Assembly: GCA_002929055.1 (NCBI GenBank)
Contig: PERY01000001.1
Span: 1 to 64,000, forward strand
Length of the DNA: 64,000 nt
DNA from: Methylocystis sp.
GTDB taxonomy: Bacteria; Pseudomonadota; Alphaproteobacteria; Rhizobiales; Beijerinckiaceae
Direction of reading: 5' to 3'
Made by a program: the position numbers and the translations under genes. Positions within the stretch are counted from its first letter, which is position 1; each line of letters opens with the position of its first letter. Positions 43,077 to 50,913 of the stretch are shown piece after piece. The notes under the pieces were generated by a model, which searched no databases, had not been told where the DNA came from, and was given only the letters and a program-made list of their open reading frames with translations.

Positions 43077-43277
43077 TCAGAAGGCCGCGCCGGGCTTCAC
43101 GCCCATACGCTTGAGGATCATGGCCAAGGGGCACAAGCCTGTAAAGGCCGCCTGCAGCAGATTGAGGCCGACAAAACCGGCGAGCAGCATCCACCAGGGG
43201 GAGACGAAATGCGCCAGCAAAAGACTGACGAGAATCATAGCGCCCGCAAACGCCATGACAATGCGATCGATGCTCAT
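43077..43277 (-). CDS. DUF2892 inner-membrane protein
   Basis: 66 residues with two membrane helices and the family ending [17 protein letters not shown] (Cys in GLCPLA). Its start overlaps the arsR stop by ATGA. DUF2892 proteins accompany BigR/SqrR-type regulators in persulfide detoxification clusters; the molecular role is not settled. Compare the second copy at 37573-37758. Confidence 0.88.
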   Translation of the reverse strand: MSIDRIVMAFAGAMILVSLLLAHFVSPWWMLLAGFVGLNLLQAAFTGLCPLAMILKRMGVKPGAAF

Positions 43278-43639
43278 GACGCTTTCCTTTCTGTCACGCG
43301 CGGCGGCTTCTTGCGTGATCCGGATTTCGCGCCGCATCCTTCCGCGCAGAACATATCGTACAGAAGCCCGATGACGCGCGAGACGTTTTCATCCGCGAGA
43401 GAGTAGAAAATGGTCTGCGACTCGCGCCGGGTCTTGACCAGATTGTCCTCGCGCAGGCGCGCCAGATGCTGCGAAAGCGAAGATTGACTGAGGCCAATCG
43501 CGGCCTGCAGCTTCGTCACGGACAATTCACCCTTGTGCAACTCGCACAGAACCATCAGCCGGTGGCGGTTGGCGAGCGCTTTCAGGAAGCTCTCCGCCTG
43601 CTCAGCCCTCGGCGCGAGGTCAACGGCTTTTATATTCAT
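43274..43639 (-). CDS. BigR/SqrR-type ArsR-family persulfide-responsive repressor
   Basis: 121-residue winged-helix protein. Cys32 ([11 protein letters not shown]) and Cys98 (LYDMFC) match the two cysteines that form a disulfide or polysulfide link in SqrR/BigR, and Cys102 follows. The ArsR metal site CxCxxC is absent. [14 protein letters not shown] is the recognition helix. A promoter with -10 only 8 bases before the ATG predicts a nearly leaderless mRNA. The shared motif covers that -10 and the start codon, implying autorepression. DUF2892 and crp follow on the same strand. Confidence 0.9.
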   Translation of the reverse strand: MNIKAVDLAPRAEQAESFLKALANRHRLMVLCELHKGELSVTKLQAAIGLSQSSLSQHLARLREDNLVKTRRESQTIFYSLADENVSRVIGLLYDMFCAEGCGAKSGSRKKPPRVTERKAS

Positions 43640-43653
43640 AAACGCTAATTTAC
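43634..43653 (-). promoter_or_regulatory. Sulfide-island motif C over the arsR start
   Basis: ATTC-N8-TAAT (43634-43649) with a CTAA-T-TTAC core (43645-43653) overlaps both the arsR start codon and the predicted -10 hexamer. Confidence 0.55.
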
Positions 43654-43674
43654 AGTCCCCTCATATTGAGTCAA
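43647..43674 (-). promoter_or_regulatory. Predicted promoter of the arsR operon
   Basis: Minus-strand TTGACT (43674-43669), a 16-base spacer and TAAATT (43652-43647). The expected start point falls within a base or two of the ATG at 43639, so the mRNA would be leaderless. Confidence 0.55.
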
Positions 43675-43734
43675 GCCCTCCTCGCGGGGCGCGGGCGTTT
43701 CGATTTGTCGCATTTCGGGCCCGGGCGTCGCCGT

Positions 43735-43757
43735 TATATTAGATATTGCGCATTTAA
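43735..43757 (+). promoter_or_regulatory. Sulfide-island motif D upstream of the HiPIP-like gene
   Basis: The reverse complement reads GCAATATC-TAAT-ATAA, nearly identical to motif A (GCAATATC-TAAT-GTAG). It lies 35-55 bases before the ATG at 43789 and includes TATATT, a possible -10. Confidence 0.5.
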
Positions 43758-43788
43758 CAGCGCCCATGAAAGGAATACGGAGGACGCC

Positions 43789-44043
43789 ATGAAACATCGG
43801 GACGGCATTTGCGACCGGCGGCGCGCGTTGAAGCTGCTGGGCGCAGCGACGACATGCGCAGGGGCCGCGGCGCTTGTCGGCGCCTCGCCCGCTAGCGCAG
43901 CAAGCAAATCAGCAGCTGCCTATCGCGCTTCGCCCAATGGCCGTCAGCGATGCGCCAATTGCTCCTGGTTCGCGCCGCCGTCGGGTTGCGGCGTCGTGCG
44001 GGGCTCGGTCAACGCGAACGGCTGGTGCAATCTCTGGGGCTGA
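43789..44043 (+). CDS. Tat-exported high-potential iron-sulfur protein (HiPIP-like)
   Basis: 84 residues. The N-terminus has a twin-arginine signal (DRRRALKLLGAATT, cleavage near SPASA-AS). The mature part has four cysteines spaced C55-x2-C58-x8-C67-x12-C80 with GW before the last, the HiPIP [4Fe-4S] pattern. Such proteins carry electrons in the periplasm. The ATG at 43789 has GGAGGA five bases upstream. It is divergent from arsR and shares the island motif. Confidence 0.82.
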   Translation: MKHRDGICDRRRALKLLGAATTCAGAAALVGASPASAASKSAAAYRASPNGRQRCANCSWFAPPSGCGVVRGSVNANGWCNLWG

Positions 44044-44093
44044 TCTGCCCGCATGCGCCTTCTTTGGCCGGGGCCGCGCGGCGCTGTCACTAA

Positions 44094-44124
44094 ATTCGTA
44101 CTTGCTAAATTAGATTCCACGAAT
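44094..44124 (+). promoter_or_regulatory. Sulfide-island motif E upstream of the RND operon
   Basis: ATTC-N8-TAAA (44094-44109) overlaps the perfect core CTAA-A-TTAG (44105-44113); ATTC-CAC-GAAT follows at 44114-44124. A likely -35 TTGCTA (44103-44108) lies inside the motif and -10 TATAGA at 44124-44129. Confidence 0.55.
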
Positions 44125-44158
44125 ATAGATAGGGAAGCGTCGCCGCGTGGGAGATTTG

Positions 44159-45124
44159 ATGGGCCGCTTTCGCGTTTTTCTGCTTCTCGCCGCGTCTGCA
44201 GCGCCCGCCGCCGCCGGTGAAGTCACCGTCCATGTCGCTCCAGTCGACGACATGAAGGCTGTCGTCGCCTCGGTGGAGCCCGCGCACCAGCTCGTGGCGC
44301 GCGCGCGCATCGGCGGCACGGTCACGACGCTCAAGATCAAGGAGGGCGACACGGTGGCCGCCGGCGCCGAGGTCGCAGCCATCGCGGACCAGAAGCTTTT
44401 TCTTCAGATGCAGGCGCTCGACCAGCGCATTCGCTCGCAGCAGGCGCAGCGCGACAAGGCGCAGGCGGATTTCGACCGTGCGCAGGAACTGCTCCGCCGA
44501 GGGGTGACGACCAAGGTCATGCACGATCAGGCCAAGACGGGTCTCGACGTCGCGGATCGCAATCTCGCAGCGCTGCGTTCCGATCGCAGCGTCATCGAAC
44601 AGCAGGCGGCCGAGGGCTCCGTCAAGGCGCCGGGACCGGGTCGCATTCTGACGATACCCGTCTCCATCGGCCGCGTCGTGATGCCGGGCGAAACCATCGC
44701 CACGCTGGCGGAAGACAATTACATCCTGCGTCTGCAACTCCCGGAACGGCATGCTCGCTTCATGCGGGCGGGCGACCGCGTCGAGATCGGCGCGCGCGGC
44801 CTGCACGAGGATGCGGGCGGCGCACGCAAGGAAGGGCGCGTGCGCATCGTCTATCCGGAGATCCAGGGCGGACGCGTCATCGCCGACGTCGATGTGAAGG
44901 GGCTCGACAATTATTTCGTCGGCGAGCGCGCCCGGGTCTATGTCATGACCGGAAAGCGCGACGCCATTCTCGCGCCAAAGGCCGCCGTCTATCGCCGCGC
45001 CGGCGTCGACTTCGTCAAGCTTGCGGACGGCGCCGAAGTTGCGGTGCAGGCCGGCGACGTGCACGGCGACGCGGTGGAGATTCTCTCCGGCCTGCACGAT
45101 GGCGACGTGGTGCGGACGCCATGA
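44159..45124 (+). CDS. RND efflux periplasmic adaptor (membrane fusion protein)
   Basis: 321 residues: a signal peptide (MGRFRVFLLLAASAAPAAA, cleavage before GEVTV), lipoyl/barrel-sandwich halves (RIGGTVTTLKIKEGDTVAAG and SVKAPGPGRIL) around a short helical hairpin (about 95-150), then beta-barrel and membrane-proximal domains. It links the inner-membrane pump to an outer-membrane channel, for which no gene is present. The lipobox cysteine is missing. The ATG at 44159 has GGGAG five bases upstream. It overlaps the pump gene by four bases. Confidence 0.87.
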   Translation: MGRFRVFLLLAASAAPAAAGEVTVHVAPVDDMKAVVASVEPAHQLVARARIGGTVTTLKIKEGDTVAAGAEVAAIADQKLFLQMQALDQRIRSQQAQRDKAQADFDRAQELLRRGVTTKVMHDQAKTGLDVADRNLAALRSDRSVIEQQAAEGSVKAPGPGRILTIPVSIGRVVMPGETIATLAEDNYILRLQLPERHARFMRAGDRVEIGARGLHEDAGGARKEGRVRIVYPEIQGGRVIADVDVKGLDNYFVGERARVYVMTGKRDAILAPKAAVYRRAGVDFVKLADGAEVAVQAGDVHGDAVEILSGLHDGDVVRTP

Positions 45125-48100
45125 GCGAAGACACGGCTGACGGCCGCATGGCTGCGCCCGAGTTTCATCCGGGCATCTCCGGCACGCTGACGCGGACCTT
45201 CATCAACTCGCCGCTCACGCCGCTCCTGCTCCTCGCCTCGATTCTCGTCGGCCTCATCGCCTTGCAGGCGCTGCCGCGCGAAGAGGAGCCGCAAATTTCC
45301 GTGCCCATGGTGGACATCATGGTGCAGGCGAATGGCTACAAGGCGGAAGACGCGATCGAGCTCATCACGCGTCCGCTCGAGGACATCATCAAGGGCGTCA
45401 ATGGCGTCGAGCATGTCTATTCGCAGACGCGCGACGACAATGTGATGGTGACGGCGCGTTTCTTCGTCGGCACGCCGCAGGACAACGCCGTGCTGCGCGT
45501 GCACGACAAGATCCGCGCCAACATCGGGGGCCTGCCAAAGGGAATCCCCGAGCCGCTCATTGTCGGGCGCGGCATCGACGACGTCGCCATCGTCGTGCTG
45601 ACGCTTTCGGCGAGGCCGGAGCGCGCAGGCGGCTGGACCGACAACGGCCTCTTCCAGGTTGCGGAAGAGTTGCAACATGAGCTGACCAAAGTCGACAATG
45701 TGGGCTTGAGCTATATCGTCGGCGGCAGCCCGAACCAGATTCGCGTCGAGCCCGACCCGGAGCGCCTGTCGCAATATGGCGTGACGCTCAACCAGCTCAT
45801 CGACAAGCTGACCAACGCCAACCGCTCTTTCCAGGTCGGCGCCTTTCGCGAGGGCGACCGCTCGGTTCCGGTCGTCGCCGGGCAGACGCTGCAGGGCGTG
45901 CCGGACATCGGGCTGCTGTTGCTCACGACGCGCGACGGCCGCCCGGTCTATGTGAAGGACGTCGCAAACGTCATCGTCGGCGCCTCGGAGCCGGACAGAC
46001 GCAGCTGGACGATGACGAAAGGCAAGGACGGCGCGCTCGTCAAGCGTCCCGCCGTCAGCATCGCCATCGCCAAACGCAAGGGCGCCAATGCTGTGATCGT
46101 GGCTGAGGAGGTGCTGCATCGGCTCGAGTCCGTCAAGGGCCGCATCGTTCCGGAAGACCTCGAAATCGCCGTCACGCGCAATTACGGCGAGACCGCCACG
46201 GAGAAGGCGAACGAGCTTCTGTTCCATCTCTCGCTGGCGACCGTTTCCATCGTGCTGCTCATCGTCGTCATGGTCGGCTGGCGCGAGGGCGTCGTCGTTT
46301 TCGTCATCATCCCGACGACAATTCTTCTCACGCTCTTCGCCTCCTGGCTGATGGGCTACACGATCAACCGCGTCAGCCTCTTCGCGCTTATCTTCTCTAT
46401 CGGCATTCTCGTCGACGATGCGATCGTCGTCGTCGAAAACATCGTGCGCCACTGGCAGATGCGGGGCGAGCGCAGCCTGATCGACTCCGCCGTCGAAGCC
46501 GTGGCGGAAGTCGGCAATCCCACCATTGTCGCGACGCTCACCATCATCGCCGCGCTGTTGCCGATGATGTTCGTGTCGGGCCTGATGGGGCCCTATATGA
46601 GCCCCATTCCCGCCAATGCGTCGCTTGCGATGGTCTTCTCCTTCTTCGTCGCCATGACGATCACGCCCTGGCTTCTCCTGAAGATCGCAGGCAGGCATTT
46701 CGAGCAGGCGGGCGGCGCCGGCCACGACCATTCCCACGCGCGCGGCGCCATGGGCGATTTCTACGCGCGCATTGCGACTCCCCTGCTCGAGGGCCGCACG
46801 CGCTCCCAGCGTTTCCTCACGGCCGTGGGCGTCGCGACGCTTCTCTCCATGGGCCTGTTCTACACAAAGAGCGTGCGCGTGAAGCTGCTGCCTTTCGACA
46901 ACAAGTCGGAGATCGCGGTCGTCGTCGATCTGCCGCGCGGCGCCTCGCTTGAGGAAACCGACCGCGTGTTGACGGCCGCCGCGCAGCGCCTGAAGGACAT
47001 TCCGGAACTCACCTCGATTCAATCCTATGCCGGCGCGGCGGCGCCCTTCAATTTCAACGGCCTCGTGCGGCATTACTATGTGCGCGCCATGCCCGAGATG
47101 GGCGATCTTGCCATCAATCTGCTGCCGAAGGACGAACGCAAGCGCGCAAGTCACGCCATCGCTCTGGAAATCCGCGAAAAGCTCAAGGGCCTTCCGGTTC
47201 CGGAACACACGGCCGTGAAGGTCGTCGAAGTGCCGCCCGGCCCGCCGGTGCTGTCCACGCTGCTGGCGGAAGTCTACGGTCCGGACGCACAAGCGCGTCG
47301 AGACCTCGCGACGAAACTGCGCAAGGCCTTCGACAATGTCGACTTCGTGGTCGATACGGACGATAGTTTCGGCCAGCGCGCGGAGCGGCTGCGCTTCGCG
47401 ATCGATCAGGACGCGCTCGAATATCACGGCGTCGAGGAACGCGCGGTCTATGACACGATCGGCGCTCTGGTCGGCGGCGTGAAGATCGGCTTCTCGCAGC
47501 GCGGCGGCGGCGCGAAGCCCATCGACGTCACGGTCGCCCTCCCGCGCTCGCAGATGACGACGGGCGAACGCATTCTCTCGACGCCCTTGCCTGCGGGCGG
47601 GACGGTGCGGCAGGGCGCCAATGTCGAGCTTGGCGACGTGGTGAAAGCGACGCGCGAACTCGGCTCCTACCCGATCTTTCGGCACAACGGCCGGTTCGCC
47701 GAGATGGTCAGCGCGGAAGTCGCCGGGCGCTTCGAGGCGCCGATCTACGGCATGTTCGCCGTGGAGGACGAGATCAAGAAGCTCGACTGGGGCAAGGACG
47801 GCGCCCCGGCCATCAAGTATCACGGCCAGCCGCTCGATGATTCACAGCCGACGCTTCTCTGGGATGGCGAGTGGGAAGTCACTTATGTCACCTTCCGCGA
47901 CATGGGCGCGGCCTTCATGGTGGCGCTGCTCGGCATCTATCTTCTCGTCGTCGCGCAATTCGGCTCGTTCAAGCTGCCGCTCGTCATCCTTGCGCCCGTG
48001 CCGCTGACGCTCGTCGGCATCGTCATCGGGCATCTGCTCTTCAACGCCGCCTTCACCGCGACCTCGATGATCGGCTTCATCGCGCTTGCGGGCATCGTCG

Positions 48101-48405
48101 TGCGCAATTCGATCCTGCTGGTCGATTTCATCCGTCATCTGCGGGAAAAGGGCATGCCCCTGCGCGCGGCTCTGGTGGAGGCGGGCGCCGTTCGCTTCAA
48201 GCCTATCTTCCTCACCGCCGCGGCCGCGATCATCGGCGCGGCCTTCATTCTCACAGATCCCATCTTTCAGGGGCTGGCGATCTCTCTCGTCTTCGGCCTC
48301 GCGTCGTCGACGGCGCTGACGCTGCTCGTCATCCCCGCCATATACGTCGTATTGCGCGACGACGAACGGCCGCCGCCGGCGCGGCATGAAAGGACGCCCG
48401 CATGA
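45121..48405 (+). CDS. RND superfamily efflux pump
   Basis: 1094-residue inner-membrane proton-driven pump: TM1 then a large periplasmic porter domain, TM2-TM6, a second porter domain, and TM8-TM12. The proton-relay acidic pair is in TM4 (ILVDDAIVVVENI, Asp432-Asp433). It reads as an AcrB/AcrD/AcrF-like protein rather than CzcA. Translation is coupled to the adaptor before it and to a CMD-family gene after it. The substrate is unknown; context suggests a sulfur or reactive compound. Confidence 0.92.
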   Translation: MSEDTADGRMAAPEFHPGISGTLTRTFINSPLTPLLLLASILVGLIALQALPREEEPQISVPMVDIMVQANGYKAEDAIELITRPLEDIIKGVNGVEHVYSQTRDDNVMVTARFFVGTPQDNAVLRVHDKIRANIGGLPKGIPEPLIVGRGIDDVAIVVLTLSARPERAGGWTDNGLFQVAEELQHELTKVDNVGLSYIVGGSPNQIRVEPDPERLSQYGVTLNQLIDKLTNANRSFQVGAFREGDRSVPVVAGQTLQGVPDIGLLLLTTRDGRPVYVKDVANVIVGASEPDRRSWTMTKGKDGALVKRPAVSIAIAKRKGANAVIVAEEVLHRLESVKGRIVPEDLEIAVTRNYGETATEKANELLFHLSLATVSIVLLIVVMVGWREGVVVFVIIPTTILLTLFASWLMGYTINRVSLFALIFSIGILVDDAIVVVENIVRHWQMRGERSLIDSAVEAVAEVGNPTIVATLTIIAALLPMMFVSGLMGPYMSPIPANASLAMVFSFFVAMTITPWLLLKIAGRHFEQAGGAGHDHSHARGAMGDFYARIATPLLEGRTRSQRFLTAVGVATLLSMGLFYTKSVRVKLLPFDNKSEIAVVVDLPRGASLEETDRVLTAAAQRLKDIPELTSIQSYAGAAAPFNFNGLVRHYYVRAMPEMGDLAINLLPKDERKRASHAIALEIREKLKGLPVPEHTAVKVVEVPPGPPVLSTLLAEVYGPDAQARRDLATKLRKAFDNVDFVVDTDDSFGQRAERLRFAIDQDALEYHGVEERAVYDTIGALVGGVKIGFSQRGGGAKPIDVTVALPRSQMTTGERILSTPLPAGGTVRQGANVELGDVVKATRELGSYPIFRHNGRFAEMVSAEVAGRFEAPIYGMFAVEDEIKKLDWGKDGAPAIKYHGQPLDDSQPTLLWDGEWEVTYVTFRDMGAAFMVALLGIYLLVVAQFGSFKLPLVILAPVPLTLVGIVIGHLLFNAAFTATSMIGFIALAGIVVRNSILLVDFIRHLREKGMPLRAALVEAGAVRFKPIFLTAAAAIIGAAFILTDPIFQGLAISLVFGLASSTALTLLVIPAIYVVLRDDERPPPARHERTPA

Positions 48406-48770
48406 CCAATGACTGGCCCGAACTCGCAAAGGCTCTGACCGCCGACATTCGAAATCTGCGCGTTGGCGCGCCAGATGTCATGAAGGCCTTTTCCTCTATG
48501 GCGACTTCTGCGGGCGCGACAGGCGCGCTCGACGCGAGGACGAAGGAGCTTGTCGCGCTGGCTGTCAGCGTCGCAGTGCGCTGCGACGATTGCATCGCCT
48601 TGCACGCCAAGGCCGCGGCGGAGCGCGGCGCGACGCGTGAGGAGATCTTGGAAACCCTCAGCATGGCGATCTACATGGGAGCCGGGCCTTCGGTGATGTA
48701 CGCCAGCCACGCGCTTGCAGCCTTCACGCAGTTCGAGGCCGGCAAAAACCCCCAACCGCAATCCGCCTGA
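48402..48770 (+). CDS. Carboxymuconolactone decarboxylase/AhpD-like protein
   Basis: 122 residues of the CMD fold, all-helical. The redox motif Cys61-x2-Cys64 with His68 (RCDDCIALHAKAA) is the AhpD-type thiol-disulfide centre, so reduction of a peroxide or disulfide/persulfide partner is more likely than decarboxylation. It overlaps the RND gene by ATGA and precedes a rhodanese by 19 bases. Confidence 0.88.
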   Translation: MTNDWPELAKALTADIRNLRVGAPDVMKAFSSMATSAGATGALDARTKELVALAVSVAVRCDDCIALHAKAAAERGATREEILETLSMAIYMGAGPSVMYASHALAAFTQFEAGKNPQPQSA

Positions 48771-48789
48771 TCACAGAAAGGAAAATCCA

Positions 48790-49134
48790 ATGTTCTCTGG
48801 CCTGATCTCAAAGCTCACCGGCGCCGGCGACGCTCTGCCGACGATCGAGCATGACGATTTCGCGCGCATCGTGAAAGATCACTCCTGCGCCATCGTCGAT
48901 GTGCGGGAGCCGCATGAATACGCCGCCGGCCATGTGCCCGGCGCGCGCAACCTGCCGCTCTCGCAGTTCCAGCCCTCGCAACTGCCCAAGGGCGACTGCG
49001 TCATCATTTGCCAGGCCGGCGGCCGCTCGGCCAAGGCGCTGACGCAGGCGGTTCAGTCCGGGCGAAAGGACGTTCGCCATTACGCGCCGGGCACGGGCGG
49101 ATGGCGCGCCCGCGGAGGCGACGTCACGGCGTGA
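48790..49134 (+). CDS. Single-domain rhodanese-like sulfurtransferase
   Basis: 114 residues: IVDVREPHEYAAGHVPGARNLPLSQF is the rhodanese signature, and the active-site loop is Cys74-Q-A-G-G-R-S. It transfers sulfane sulfur, for example from thiosulfate or persulfide to a thiol. There is no signal peptide, so it acts in the cytosol. It is the last gene of the RND operon; AAAGGAAAATCC precedes its ATG. Confidence 0.92.
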   Translation: MFSGLISKLTGAGDALPTIEHDDFARIVKDHSCAIVDVREPHEYAAGHVPGARNLPLSQFQPSQLPKGDCVIICQAGGRSAKALTQAVQSGRKDVRHYAPGTGGWRARGGDVTA

Positions 49135-49147
49135 ATTTGCAGCATTC

Positions 49148-49171
49148 GCTCCCGCCCCACGGGGCGGGAGC
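49148..49171 (+). terminator. GC-rich hairpin after the rhodanese gene
   Basis: GCTCCCGCCCC and its complement with an AC loop, 13 bases after the stop. No T-run follows on either strand, so termination is only possible. Confidence 0.4.
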
Positions 49172-49220
49172 CGGCGCGCTCCGGCGGCCGAAATTATGTC
49201 TGGCCGCCGAAACGAAACGC

Positions 49221-49808
49221 TTACGCCGCGCGGCCCGCCGCTGTGGCCTCTGCGACCTCGTTGAGCTTTCCGGTCTTCACGTCGTAGACATAGCCATAGA
49301 TCGGGACATTTTTCGGCGCGAGCGGATGCGAGCGGATGCGCTTGACGTCCTCGACGACGCTGCCTTCGATGGATTTGATCGTGTGCCATTTGATGAAATG
49401 GCCCGCGACGCAGCCGCCGCCATGCTGCGGGTTCGACCATTTCAGGGTCGACATATCCAGCGCCGCCGTCGCGAGGCTGTCCTCCAGAAGATCGCCCATC
49501 ACCTCGTCGCAAAACAGCTCCATGCCGCAATTGGTGTGATGGATCACGAACCATTCCCTGGTGCCGAGCAGCTTGTGTGAAATGACGAGCGAGCGGATTG
49601 CGTCATCCGAGGCGCGCGCGCCGGCGTTGCGGATCACATGCGCATCGCCTTCGGAGAGGCCGGCGTATTTGGCCGGATCGAGGCGCGCGTCCATGCAGGT
49701 GAGAATCGCAAAGCCGCGCGCCGGCGGAAGCGCGAGATCGCCCCTGGCGCCGAAGCCCGAGACATAAGCCGCGTTGGCGGCCATCACTTCATCGACGATC
49801 TTGCTCAT
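49221..49808 (-). CDS. Beta-class carbonic anhydrase
   Basis: 195 residues with the zinc ligands and Asp-Arg pair in [11 protein letters not shown] and the second ligand pair in HHTNCGM. It interconverts CO2 and bicarbonate, useful for carboxylating enzymes of C1 metabolism. Length and the [12 protein letters not shown] segment are those of the short cytosolic beta-CA group. The ATG at 49808 is preferred over 49868, which would add a basic tail lacking a family match. Confidence 0.9.
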   Translation of the reverse strand: MSKIVDEVMAANAAYVSGFGARGDLALPPARGFAILTCMDARLDPAKYAGLSEGDAHVIRNAGARASDDAIRSLVISHKLLGTREWFVIHHTNCGMELFCDEVMGDLLEDSLATAALDMSTLKWSNPQHGGGCVAGHFIKWHTIKSIEGSVVEDVKRIRSHPLAPKNVPIYGYVYDVKTGKLNEVAEATAAGRAA

Positions 49809-50034
49809 TGCATTTCTCTCCCTCGAGCTTTTTTTGCTGTTTGTCGCGCGGCGTTTGACCTTGGCCAAATGTGAAGCGCTTCGTCGCGCATTACAAGCAA
49901 AGTAAGGTCATCAAATCCGTGACAAAGTCGCTTGACCGCGCGAGATAAGAAAAGTCGTGGTCACGTCGCTAAGCGTTACTATATAACATCCGCTCTCGCA
50001 GGCTGCGGCCCACTCGTTGAACATGGTTGAGGTA

Positions 50035-50913
50035 ATGAACGAACTCGCTGATCTCCTTCCCGGCTTCGCTTCGCACTGGATCGACACGCAGGCTGGTAAA
50101 ATCTTCGCGCGGTCTCACGGCGCCGGTCCCGCCGTCATTTTGCTGCATGGCTTCGGGGAGACTCATGCTGCATGGCGAATGATCGCGCCCAAGCTGGCTG
50201 AACGCTTCACCGTCGTCGTTATGGATCTGCGCGGCTATGGATGGTCGGCGGCGCCAGCCAGCGAGAAGGGTGAAGCTTACACGAAGCGCGAGATGGCGGA
50301 CGACGTGGTCAAGGTCATGGAGGCGCTCGGCCATGTGCAGTTCGCGCTCGCCGGCCATGATCGCGGCGCACGTGTCGGCTTGCGCCTCGCGCTCGATCAT
50401 CCCGGCCGACTGACAAGGCTCGCGCTCATCAACATTGCGCCCGTGGACGACGATTTCGGCGGCGCGGATCTCTGGCGTCTCGGCCGCGCGCGCTTCCTCG
50501 CCACGGAAGCGCCGCGCCCCGAGGAGCTGCTCGCGCTCGATCCTGCGGAGTTTCTGAACGACGCGCTGAAGGATTCGACAAAGGCGAAGTCGCTCGACGT
50601 CTTCGGAGCGCAGGCGCTCGCGCATTATCACGCGGCTTTCAACGATCCCGCGCGCATCCACGCCTTCTGCGAGGACTTCCGCGCCGGGGCGGGCGTCGAC
50701 AAGGAGGCGATTCTCGCCGACAAGACGGCGGGCAAGAAGCTGCTCGTCCCGACGCGCATCATCTATGGAGGGGCGACCTTCCCCGACGGCGCGGCGCTGG
50801 AGAGCGCATGGAAGGAATGGGGCGTCGACGACGCTTGCGGCCTCGACAGCGGCCTTTACGCCATGGAGGAGGCGCCCGAGGCGACGCTGCAGGCGCTCGA
50901 AAGCTTCCTTTGA
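50035..50913 (+). CDS. Alpha/beta hydrolase, haloacetate dehalogenase-like
   Basis: 292 residues. The alpha/beta hydrolase core shows ILLHGFGETHAAWRM (oxyanion region), VVMDLRGYGWSAAP and the nucleophile elbow GHDRGARVGLRLALDHP, where Asp replaces the usual Ser, as in fluoroacetate/haloacetate dehalogenases and epoxide hydrolases. The substrate is not known. ATG at 50035 has GAGG directly before it; 50023 is an alternative. Stop and next start overlap (TTGA). Confidence 0.83.
   Translation: MNELADLLPGFASHWIDTQAGKIFARSHGAGPAVILLHGFGETHAAWRMIAPKLAERFTVVVMDLRGYGWSAAPASEKGEAYTKREMADDVVKVMEALGHVQFALAGHDRGARVGLRLALDHPGRLTRLALINIAPVDDDFGGADLWRLGRARFLATEAPRPEELLALDPAEFLNDALKDSTKAKSLDVFGAQALAHYHAAFNDPARIHAFCEDFRAGAGVDKEAILADKTAGKKLLVPTRIIYGGATFPDGAALESAWKEWGVDDACGLDSGLYAMEEAPEATLQALESFL

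Noticed and set aside
44989-47823. 944-codon minus-strand frame opposite the RND genes
   Set aside because: Antisense shadow of a clearly recognisable RND pump; sequence is Asp/His/Arg-rich with no domain.
44159-48405. Heavy-metal (CzcA-type) RND pump
   Set aside because: No metal-binding His/Met-rich features stand out, the adaptor is short, and the neighbours are sulfur and thiol proteins.
49148-49171. Strong terminator after the rhodanese gene
   Set aside because: Stable hairpin but no T-run on either strand; listed only with low confidence.
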